Positions 8,114-14,877 of a stretch of 18,948 bases of DNA are shown here, piece after piece. Position 1 is the stretch's first letter; each line of letters opens with the position of its first letter. Location: positions 1-18,948 of the forward strand of contig UQYH01000035.1 in NCBI GenBank assembly GCA_900545185.1. Reading direction: 5' to 3'. This DNA comes from an uncultured Eubacteriales bacterium (GTDB lineage: Bacteria > Bacillota > Clostridia > UBA1381 > UBA9506). The notes beneath the pieces were generated by a model that was not told the DNA's origin, searched no databases, and saw only the letters and a program-made list of their open reading frames with translations. The position numbers and the translations under genes are program-made.

Positions 8114-9022
8114 TTACCCTTCGATGTTTTGAAAAAAAGCGCTCAGGCGCGTTAAAAATCTTTGTGCGTGGTCAGAGAGGGCTTTATCCTTTTTGACAAG
8201 ATAGCCCAGGTGATAGACCGAATTGCTTGCAAAGGGTACGGCGCAAATGGCGCCGCCGTTTAATTCCGATGTCATAATCCCCGTGCCGATGGTGTAGCTG
8301 TTTGTTAAAAGCAGTAAATTCATCAGCGAGGCACGGTCGGTAATTTCAATGCGCCGCGGCTGATTGCTGCTGTCCCACAATTCCTCGGTAAAAAACGAGG
8401 CGTTGTGCATGCCCTGTTCGTAATAGATATAGGGAAAATCATACAGCTCCTCCGGCGCAATGCTGTCACGGCCGGAGAGAGGATGCTCCCGGCGGACGAA
8501 TACATGCGGTTTGGTTGTGCCGAGCGGAGCAAACACGATTTTTTTCTTGGCCAAAAAACGCTCCATCAGCGGTTCGCTTTTTTCACAAATGGCAATGATG
8601 CCGATGTCGGCCATGGCAGTTTCAACATCCTCAATCACCTGATAGGTGCGCGTCTCGCGCAGAGAAAAGGTGAAGGCCGTATCGTGAATTTCGTTTAAAA
8701 AGCGGCCGAAAACATCTGCCGCAAAGTCATAATGCTGGCAGGAAACGGTCAGCTTGGCAATGTGCGCGCTTGTGCGGTAGCGTTCGTCAATCATTTCGGC
8801 TTGCGATACCAATTGGGCGGCGTAATGCAGAAATTCCGTCCCCTCTTGCGTCAGGTGCACGCCTTTGTTAGAGCGTTCAAAAATTTGAATCCCCAGCTCA
8901 GTTTCCAGCGCTTTAATGCCTGTCGATATGCTGGTCTGCGCCACAAACAAATGCTGCGCGGCCACGCCGAACGAACCGCGGCGCGCCACCTCCAGCGCAT
9001 ATTTGCATTGCTGAATGGTCAT
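8114..9022 (-). CDS. LysR-family transcriptional regulator
   Basis: The 302-residue length is typical for the family. Residues about 3-60 form the winged HTH, including the LysR signature RRGSFGVAAQHLFVAQTSIS and the following IKALETELGIQIFERS. Residues about 88-295 form the periplasmic-binding-like effector domain, with little that identifies the ligand. Start supported by GGAGGGG upstream of the ATG at 9022. It lies 22 nt behind the DUF554 gene on the same strand with no terminator between them, so the two are probably one operon. That differs from the common divergent arrangement of LysR genes and their targets. A ligand or target cannot be named. Confidence 0.9.
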   Translation of the reverse strand: MTIQQCKYALEVARRGSFGVAAQHLFVAQTSISTGIKALETELGIQIFERSNKGVHLTQEGTEFLHYAAQLVSQAEMIDERYRTSAHIAKLTVSCQHYDFAADVFGRFLNEIHDTAFTFSLRETRTYQVIEDVETAMADIGIIAICEKSEPLMERFLAKKKIVFAPLGTTKPHVFVRREHPLSGRDSIAPEELYDFPYIYYEQGMHNASFFTEELWDSSNQPRRIEITDRASLMNLLLLTNSYTIGTGIMTSELNGGAICAVPFASNSVYHLGYLVKKDKALSDHAQRFLTRLSAFFQNIEG

Positions 9023-9044
9023 GATAATCCCCTCCCTGCCTGTG

Positions 9045-9728
9045 TTACCATATTTGCCGCAGTACGTGAAGCATGCATAAAAGCAATAGTGAAGGCAGCA
9101 TATTCAGTGTATCGATTTTTGGATTGTTTTGCATTAAATTAAAACCCATGAAAAAAAGAAGAATATATCCGACAGCGCACAGCTGTGTGATCAGCGCGTC
9201 TGAAAAAAAGCCGCTAAAGGCATAAGCCACGCCGCCGATAGCCAGCTGCAAAGCCAGCACCACCACGCCGGAGGCACAAACGCCGCGGCCGTACATGGCG
9301 CCAAAGGCAAGCGCAAAGGGAAAGTCGATAGCGGTTTTTAAAAGCAGCTGGCCGGAATCGCCGCGCAAAGCCCAGGCAATCGGCGCCGTCATTTGCAGGC
9401 CGCCGATACCGAAAAACAGGCAGCCGAGACAAAAGGCCTGCATGCTGCGGCTACGCCCCGATTGCTCCAGCTTTTTAACACGTTCGGAAAGCTTCAGCGC
9501 ATCACCCAGGCAGGCACCGAAAAACAAGCAGGCCACCACCGGCAATATGTAATGCGTTGTTATTTTGCCGTTTTCAAATGCCAGCAGGCAAGCCGCCGCT
9601 TCGGGCAGGCTGATAATCATAATCACCAGCGCCAAAAACTGCATATTGTTTTGTTTAATGCGCGAACCCAGCAGGCTGCCCAACAAGCCGCCTGCCAAAA
9701 TCGCGCCGCCGTCTGCTAAAATACCCAT
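9045..9728 (-). CDS. DUF554 family integral membrane protein (YdfK/YqgA type)
   Basis: This 227-residue protein has about six to seven hydrophobic segments. It follows the DUF554 pattern: N-terminal Gly-rich GGLLGSLLGSRI, a cytoplasmic LERVKKLE-like stretch in the middle, then FGIGGLQMTAP, the AIDFPFALAFGAMYGRGV region, and a C-terminal GFNLM and LPSLLLL. It is a multi-spanning inner membrane protein of unknown transport or other function. The start has GGAGG about 9 nt upstream. It has its own promoter after pyk and is followed closely by the LysR gene. Confidence 0.85.
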   Translation of the reverse strand: MGILADGGAILAGGLLGSLLGSRIKQNNMQFLALVIMIISLPEAAACLLAFENGKITTHYILPVVACLFFGACLGDALKLSERVKKLEQSGRSRSMQAFCLGCLFFGIGGLQMTAPIAWALRGDSGQLLLKTAIDFPFALAFGAMYGRGVCASGVVVLALQLAIGGVAYAFSGFFSDALITQLCAVGYILLFFMGFNLMQNNPKIDTLNMLPSLLLLCMLHVLRQIW

Positions 9729-9765
9729 AGAAAATGCCTCCGCAGCGTATAAATTCTTCTATAGC

Positions 9766-9794
9766 ATTGTATCACAAAACGGCGGTTTTGTATA
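9766..9794 (-). promoter_or_regulatory. Promoter of the DUF554-lysR operon with internal operator-like dyad
   Basis: On the minus strand, TACAAT (-10, 9766-9771) and TATACA (-35, 9789-9794) are 17 bp apart. The TGATACAAT context is shared with the dnaE promoter and the rhaA upstream region. A perfect 7-bp inverted repeat, ACAAAAC/GTTTTGT (9774-9780 and 9785-9791, 4-bp centre), fills most of the spacer, where a bound protein would block or remodel polymerase. Confidence 0.55.
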
Positions 9795-9831
9795 TTACAT
9801 AAAACTGCTTACCGGTAAAAGCCGGAAAAAA

Positions 9832-11244
9832 TTACACGGTGTAAACACGCATGGTATTGGTTTCGCTGTCTGTGCCGGCGGCCCAGCCGCTTGTCATAAT
9901 TAAAATATCGCCCGGTTCAAACAAGGCGGTGTTTTCGGCCTTTTCGATGGCAGAGGCAAATAGCTCCTCTGTTGTGCTTTGCATATCGTTTAAAAGCGGC
10001 AAAACGCCCCAAGAAAGCGCCAGCTGATAATAGGATTTTCGGTTTACGGCCGCCGCGATAATCGGGCAATTGGGGCGAAATTTTGAAATCATACGCGCCG
10101 TATGGCCGGAGCAGGTCAGCACAACAATGCCTGCGGCCGAAAGGTCAATCGCCGTGGTACAGGCCGCATGAGAAACCGCGTCCGTAATGGTGTGGTTGCG
10201 CACCGTATCACGCTGAAAACGGCCGACATAGTTAATGGATTTTTCGGTGGCTTCGGCAATTTTGTCCATTGTGGCCACGCTTTCAACCGGATATGCACCG
10301 GCCGCCGTTTCGCCGGAGAGCATAATGGCGCCCGTGCCGTCGTAAATGGCATTGGCAATGTCCGTCACCTCCGCACGCGTGGGGCGCGGATGATGAATCA
10401 TTGATTCCAGCATCTGTGTGGCTGTGATGGCAGATTTGCCTGTAAAATAGCATTTTTTAATCAGCTGCTTTTGAATGGAGGGCAGCATTTCAAGCGGCAC
10501 TTCAACGCCCATATCGCCGCGCGCAATCATAATGCCGTCGGCCTCTGCCAAAATTTCATCTGCGTTTTCAATGCCTTCGGCATTTTCAAGCTTGGCAATA
10601 ATTTTAATTTCCTTGCCGCCGGCCTCGTCCAAAAGACGGCGCACGGCCTGCACATCCGATGCATCACGCACAAAGGAGGCGGCCACAAAATCAACATCGT
10701 TTTTCACGCCGAACAAAATATCCTGTCTGTCGCGCTCAGTCATATAGGGCATATCAATGTGTATGCCGGGCAGGTTAATGCTTTTGTTGTTGGAAAGACG
10801 GCCGCCGTTTTTAATCAGACCCGTTACTGTTGTTTCGGTACACTCCGTTACCGAAAGCTCAATCAAACCGTCATCCATCAGCACACGGTCGCCGGGGGCA
10901 AGCACGCGCGGCAGATTTTTATAACTGACGCTGACACGGCTCGAATCGCCCTCCGTTTGCTCTGTGGTCAGTGTAAACAGCTGACCGCACGCCAGTTCTA
11001 CCGTTCCGTCAATAAAGGCGCCGATTCGGATTTCGGGGCCTTTTGTATCCAGCAAAATCGCAACAGGCTTACCAAGCTCATCACGCAGGGCTTTTACCAT
11101 GTCAATCCGTTTTTGATGCTCGGGAAAGCTCCCGTGTGAAAAGTTAAGACGGGCAACGTTCATACCGGCGTGAATCATAGCACGCAGGGTTTCTGCATCG
11201 TCTGTTTTCGGTCCTAATGTGCAAATAATTTTTGTTTTACGCAT
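9832..11244 (-). CDS. pyk: Pyruvate kinase
   Basis: It converts phosphoenolpyruvate and ADP to pyruvate and ATP in the cytoplasm, the last step of glycolysis. From the ATG at 11244 the protein has 470 residues and starts MRKTKIICTLGP as is usual. AGGAGA upstream of 11244 supports this start. An in-frame ATG at 11328 would add 28 residues unlike the family. Visible motifs: ARLNFSHG (R32, N34), LDTKGPEIR with E71 (the residue typical of K+-dependent enzymes), the B domain from about 72 to 165, IIAKLEN (K218, E220), ARGDMG (D244) and ATQMLESM followed by PTRAE. The protein ends at MRVYTV with no extra PEP-utiliser domain of the Bacillus type. It lies downstream of the rhamnose genes with its own promoter, and its leader contains a terminator-like hairpin. 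Confidence 0.95.
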   Translation of the reverse strand: MRKTKIICTLGPKTDDAETLRAMIHAGMNVARLNFSHGSFPEHQKRIDMVKALRDELGKPVAILLDTKGPEIRIGAFIDGTVELACGQLFTLTTEQTEGDSSRVSVSYKNLPRVLAPGDRVLMDDGLIELSVTECTETTVTGLIKNGGRLSNNKSINLPGIHIDMPYMTERDRQDILFGVKNDVDFVAASFVRDASDVQAVRRLLDEAGGKEIKIIAKLENAEGIENADEILAEADGIMIARGDMGVEVPLEMLPSIQKQLIKKCYFTGKSAITATQMLESMIHHPRPTRAEVTDIANAIYDGTGAIMLSGETAAGAYPVESVATMDKIAEATEKSINYVGRFQRDTVRNHTITDAVSHAACTTAIDLSAAGIVVLTCSGHTARMISKFRPNCPIIAAAVNRKSYYQLALSWGVLPLLNDMQSTTEELFASAIEKAENTALFEPGDILIMTSGWAAGTDSETNTMRVYTV

Positions 11245-11271
11245 ATGTTCTGTCTCCTGTGCTTTTAATGT

Positions 11272-11316
11272 AAAAAAAGCACTTGCCAAAGAATGCGGAC
11301 ACCCTTTGGCAAGTGC
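11272..11316 (-). terminator. Perfect terminator hairpin inside the pyk leader (possible attenuator)
   Basis: On the minus strand GCACTTGCCAAAG (11316-11304) and CTTTGGCAAGTGC (11291-11279) form a perfect 13-bp stem with a 12-nt loop. Seven T follow at once (11278-11272). It lies downstream of the pyk promoter and 27 nt before the pyk ATG. Any pyk transcript must cross it. It also serves as the only visible terminator for the rhaA-aldolase transcript. Confidence 0.85.
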
Positions 11317-11339
11317 AAATCCGTGCATCCTACGTTATC

Positions 11340-11368
11340 AGTATAGCATATTTTATAGGATGCGTCAA
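11340..11368 (-). promoter_or_regulatory. Sigma-A promoter of pyk
   Basis: On the minus strand TTGACG (-35, 11363-11368) and TATACT (-10, 11340-11345) are 17 bp apart. The predicted start is near 11333, giving a leader of about 90 nt with the terminator hairpin beginning about 17 nt in. No -10/-35 pair is seen in the short stretch between that hairpin and the ATG. Confidence 0.75.
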
Positions 11369-11394
11369 TTTATTTTTTATATGTACCATGGCCG

Positions 11395-12495
11395 TTATTT
11401 CGACACGCTGGCGCGGTAGCTTTCTACCTCCCAGTTTGCGATAAAGTCAATCAAATCCTGTGGCATATGGCTGTATCCGCCGAACGATTTTGCATAGGTG
11501 GCAATTTTCACACTGTCGCAAAACAGCGATTGCGTTACGGCAGCCTTTTTGTCATTCTCGTTGCAGGCAAACACGCAAAGACCTTCACAGGCAATTAAAA
11601 GAGGACGATAGCCGTTTTCCTTGGTAAAGGCTTCAACGGCCGTCTTTACATCTTCATTCTTTTCCACAAACAGCGGCTTTGCCTTGCAATATACAATGTG
11701 GTCGGGCGTAAAGGCCGATGCCACGGGCGCAAAAGCGGCGCGGCTTTCAATCAGCTTGGCAATGGTTACGCCTGCCGTCGGTTTTACGCTTTCATACCCA
11801 AGGCTTGCAAGATCCTTTTGCACAGCTTCGGCACGAGCCGCGTCATAGGTCACGGGCGAGAAGTCGGGCTTTTCGAGCAGAACCGATTCAAGCTTTTCCA
11901 TCACCTCGGCATACACGGCACGGATACCGTCTGTTGTATCGGCCGAAACGAAAATGCCGTGGTTGCGCAGCAGCAAAAACTGCGGATAGCCGCCGTTTTC
12001 GGCCTCATATGCCGCCAGCTTTTCTTTTACCAGCTTTGCCAGCACATAGCCGGGCTTGGAATGGTCAATCCAAAGCACCTTTTTGCCGAACAGCTCTTCT
12101 GCCTTTTGAGAAGCACCCTGCGAGCAGGTTAAGCCGTTTACCAAGGCCGGATGCAGGTGCACAACAAATTTGCCGGGCAGCAAATCATGCAGCGAGGTTT
12201 CAACGCTGGGGCGCATTGTGCTGTCTGCCGGGATGCGCGCGGCCATCAAATCGGCCAGCACGGCTTGTTCGCGTGCGGCGTTATCGGCCGGATATTCCTT
12301 TTCCCAAATGGCGGCCAAGCCCCTGCGGCTCATTTTCACAAAGCCGTCCTCCGTAATGGTGGCAAGGGTTGTGCCGGAAGCCTTAATGTACAAAAACGAT
12401 TCATCCTTTAAGGACGTGTTGCCGCCCCCGGCCAAAACATACCGCTCATCGCGGCCGTATTCGTTAGAAATAGCAACCAATTCTTGTAAGTTCAT
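11395..12495 (-). CDS. rhaD: Class II aldolase, probable L-rhamnulose-1-phosphate aldolase (stand-alone aldolase domain)
   Basis: Expected reaction: L-rhamnulose 1-phosphate to DHAP and L-lactaldehyde, zinc-dependent, cytoplasmic. The 366 residues show the class II aldolase/adducin layout: GGGNTSLK (residues 23-30), a candidate catalytic Glu in SVETSLH (E99), and zinc ligands in VHLHP (H113, H115) and RNHGIF (H179). It is longer than E. coli RhaD and looks more like the aldolase half of the fused aldolase/short-chain dehydrogenase proteins. It stops at WEVESYRASVSK, about where I recall the dehydrogenase half starting in those fusions. AGGAAGG precedes the ATG. It is 29 nt behind rhaA, which supports the rhamnose assignment. 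The exact substrate is inferred from that context. Confidence 0.8.
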   Translation of the reverse strand: MNLQELVAISNEYGRDERYVLAGGGNTSLKDESFLYIKASGTTLATITEDGFVKMSRRGLAAIWEKEYPADNAAREQAVLADLMAARIPADSTMRPSVETSLHDLLPGKFVVHLHPALVNGLTCSQGASQKAEELFGKKVLWIDHSKPGYVLAKLVKEKLAAYEAENGGYPQFLLLRNHGIFVSADTTDGIRAVYAEVMEKLESVLLEKPDFSPVTYDAARAEAVQKDLASLGYESVKPTAGVTIAKLIESRAAFAPVASAFTPDHIVYCKAKPLFVEKNEDVKTAVEAFTKENGYRPLLIACEGLCVFACNENDKKAAVTQSLFCDSVKIATYAKSFGGYSHMPQDLIDFIANWEVESYRASVSK

Positions 12496-12524
12496 CTGTA
12501 TTACCTTCCTGTTTTATTAAATTT

Positions 12525-13766
12525 TTATGCACGTTTGGAAAGCACCGTATCTTCATATGCCTTAATTTCGGGATAGTAGTCCTCGCAAACGCCTTCGCGG
12601 CGCAGATATTCGTTCCAAATATCGCCGAACGGTGCGGTTTTAACAGCTTCCTGCAAAATCATCAGCTGTGTCATATCGCCTTTTGTCTGCAAATCGGCCA
12701 TTTTGGCATGCGGCTGCAAAAGTGCAAACAAAAGAGCTTTTTGCACACTGCGCAGACCTGTTACCCAAGCCGATATACGGTTGATGGAAGCATCAAAATA
12801 ATCGGTTGCGATAAAGACGCGGTCAAGCGCATCATGGCAAACAATTTCTTTAGCAATTTCACGGGTTTCGTCATCAAAAATAACAACATGATCCGAATCC
12901 CAGCGTACCGGACGCGTGATGTGCAGCGCCACATGCTCGTTAAACAAAAGCATGGAGGAAAGCTTATCCGAAACCACCTCTGTGGGGTGATAATGGCCGT
13001 TATCCATCAGCGGCATAATGCCCTTTTGGTTTACATAATTCATGCAAAATTCTGCCGAACCAACGGTGTACGATTCCAGACCGATGCCGAACACCTTAGA
13101 CTCTAAGCAAACAAAAACCTTGGTTTTGTCATAGGGGGTGGCAAGAATTTCATCCAGCGACTGTTTAAACCGTGCGCGGGGCGCCAAACGATCGGCCGGG
13201 ATGTCCTTGTAACCATCGGGAATCCAAATGTTCATTACGCAGGGGATTCCTGTTTCTTCAGCAAAATACTGCGAAATTTCAAGGCAGCGTTTGCCGTGCT
13301 CTACCCAAAAACGGCGCACCGTTTCATCGGGAGAAGAAAGCGTTAAATTATCCTTCACCATAGGATGCGAAAAGAAGGTGGGGTTAAAATCAATTCCCAC
13401 ATTGTGCGCTTTGGCAAAGTCTACCCACGGCTTAAAATGGCACGGCGCAATGGCATCGCGGTCTGCTGCGTTTTTATCATCCATAATGGCATAGCAAGCG
13501 TGCAGATTCAGCTTTTTTGTGCCGGGCACCAGTGTAAACACCTTGTCAATATCGGCCATCAGTTCTTCGGGTGTGCGTGCCTTGCCGGGATAGTTACCGG
13601 TGGTTTGAATACCGCCGGACAGCGCTTCGCGGCTGTCAAAGCCCGTTACGTCATCGCCCTGCCAGCAGTGCACCGAAACCGGCACGGCGGCAAGCTTTGA
13701 AACGGCGCTTTCGGCGTCAACCCCCATGGCTTCATATATTTTTTTTGCTTCTTCAAATCGACTCAT
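12525..13766 (-). CDS. rhaA: L-rhamnose isomerase
   Basis: It interconverts L-rhamnose and L-rhamnulose, the first step of the pathway, in the cytoplasm. The 413 residues are collinear with E. coli RhaA (about 419). Recognised blocks include VSVHCWQGDDVTGF, TTGNYPGKA, KKLNLHA, DFNPTFFSHP, MNIWIPDG, ESYTVGS and RPVRWDSDHVV. The metal-site residues correspond to E222, D255, H282, D290, D292 and D322, and all are present. AGGAGG 8 nt before the ATG fixes the start. The 91-nt gap from the araC gene holds a weak promoter, and the aldolase gene follows after 29 nt. No rhamnulokinase gene is present in the window. Confidence 0.95.
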   Translation of the reverse strand: MSRFEEAKKIYEAMGVDAESAVSKLAAVPVSVHCWQGDDVTGFDSREALSGGIQTTGNYPGKARTPEELMADIDKVFTLVPGTKKLNLHACYAIMDDKNAADRDAIAPCHFKPWVDFAKAHNVGIDFNPTFFSHPMVKDNLTLSSPDETVRRFWVEHGKRCLEISQYFAEETGIPCVMNIWIPDGYKDIPADRLAPRARFKQSLDEILATPYDKTKVFVCLESKVFGIGLESYTVGSAEFCMNYVNQKGIMPLMDNGHYHPTEVVSDKLSSMLLFNEHVALHITRPVRWDSDHVVIFDDETREIAKEIVCHDALDRVFIATDYFDASINRISAWVTGLRSVQKALLFALLQPHAKMADLQTKGDMTQLMILQEAVKTAPFGDIWNEYLRREGVCEDYYPEIKAYEDTVLSKRA

Positions 13767-13809
13767 TACATGTGCCTCCTATACAAATCATTTTAATACA
13801 GTATAACTA

Positions 13810-13838
13810 ATTGTATCATACCACCGCGTGTCGCTAAA
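13810..13838 (-). promoter_or_regulatory. Probable activator-dependent promoter of rhaA-rhaD
   Basis: On the minus strand TACAAT (13810-13815) lies in a TGATACAAT context like that of the dnaE and DUF554 promoters. The -35 position at 17 bp (13833-13838) is TTTAGC, a poor match. A good -10 with a poor -35 suits a promoter needing an AraC-type activator. Direct repeats for the regulator were not convincingly resolved. Confidence 0.45.
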
Positions 13839-13857
13839 AAAAAGAGCGTAATTTGAC

Positions 13858-14859
13858 TTAAAATATGTCCTTATTTGCATATTTTTCATCCGCCGCCGCT
13901 GTGCCCGTGCGGCGGTACATGCGCGGAGATATGCCCCATTCTCTGCGGCACAGACGGTAAAAATAGCTGATGTTATCATACCCGACCTGTAAGGCAATAT
14001 CCGTAATTTTCATGTCTGTATTTTTTAATAAAAACGCCGCCTGCGAAAGGCGCTTTTCCTGCACCAGCTCGGTATAGGTTTTGCCCGTACGATGCTTAAT
14101 CTCACGCGAGAGCCAGTAAAAATCATAATGCAGTTGTGCGGCTGCTTCGGTTAAGCTGCCGCCGCGATAGTGTTCTTCAATGTATCGCAGTACCTCTGTC
14201 ACCACGCGTTCGCCCTTGGCCTGATCGGTTAAACGGTTTGTGTAGCTGAGCAGCTGCAAAAACAAAAGCCCCATCGTCAGCTGATTGGTTTTGCGCTTGT
14301 TGGGCAGCTTGTGCAAAAGCGTAAAAATTAAGTTTTCAATTAAATTCTGCACGGGCAGCACATCGGCCACCTCAAAATGCAGATAACCGGCCGTGCGGCT
14401 GCTGTCGGTTAAGCAGTCTGTAATAAAGCGGCTCAGCGGCGTTTCCTCGCCCTCTAAAAGATGCAGCAGGGTATTGTCAAAAAACTCCGGCAAAATAATA
14501 AAGTTCACCGCAATGTCCTGCTCATCGGCCGGCAGCACCTCTTGTTTGGCGTTTTGTCCCAAAAACAAAAGCTCACCCTCGCCCAGCGTTACGGTTTCGC
14601 CGTTAATGCAGTGTGTTGTTGTGCCGCTGGCCATGTAAACAACCTCAATATAATCATGCGTGTGTGCAGGGAAGCGGACAAACCGTGTGTGCGGCCGCAG
14701 GGTAATCAGCTTACCCTCGCCCAGCAGCTTGCGGCTGTTAATCACCTGTCCGCCCCCGGCCATATACAGGCTGCGGTCAATTTCGCTGCTGCCGCAAAGC
14801 AGCTGCCGTTCCTCCTCCGTCACGGGGCGCAGCATATCCAATAATTCTTTTTTCAGCAT
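13858..14859 (-). CDS. AraC-family regulator, likely of rhamnose use
   Basis: The 333 residues split into an N-terminal cupin ligand domain (about 45-125, with FPAHTHDYIEVVYMASG and GEGELLFL) and a C-terminal double HTH (about 219-322). The latter shows AAAQLHYDFYWLSREIKHRTG and ITDIALQVGYDNISYFYRLCRREWGISP in the order typical of AraC/XylS. It lies directly upstream of rhaA on the same strand, so a role as rhamnose sensor like RhaS/RhaR is inferred but not shown. It is longer than E. coli RhaS/RhaR. The start follows GGCAGGTGATGGC and is only 18 nt from the dnaE stop, so it may be transcribed with dnaE. No convincing terminator follows it. Confidence 0.88.
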   Translation of the reverse strand: MLKKELLDMLRPVTEEERQLLCGSSEIDRSLYMAGGGQVINSRKLLGEGKLITLRPHTRFVRFPAHTHDYIEVVYMASGTTTHCINGETVTLGEGELLFLGQNAKQEVLPADEQDIAVNFIILPEFFDNTLLHLLEGEETPLSRFITDCLTDSSRTAGYLHFEVADVLPVQNLIENLIFTLLHKLPNKRKTNQLTMGLLFLQLLSYTNRLTDQAKGERVVTEVLRYIEEHYRGGSLTEAAAQLHYDFYWLSREIKHRTGKTYTELVQEKRLSQAAFLLKNTDMKITDIALQVGYDNISYFYRLCRREWGISPRMYRRTGTAAADEKYANKDIF

Positions 14860-14877
14860 GCCATCACCTGCCTGTTT

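Noticed and set aside
11233..11328. T-box leader upstream of pyk
   Set aside because: The leader is about 90 nt, shorter than a T-box, with no specifier loop or conserved T-box sequence. Only a terminator hairpin is present.
13835..13848. Terminator after the araC gene from the run of eight T
   Set aside because: On the minus strand the T run is enclosed by only CGCT/AGCG and no stable stem precedes it.
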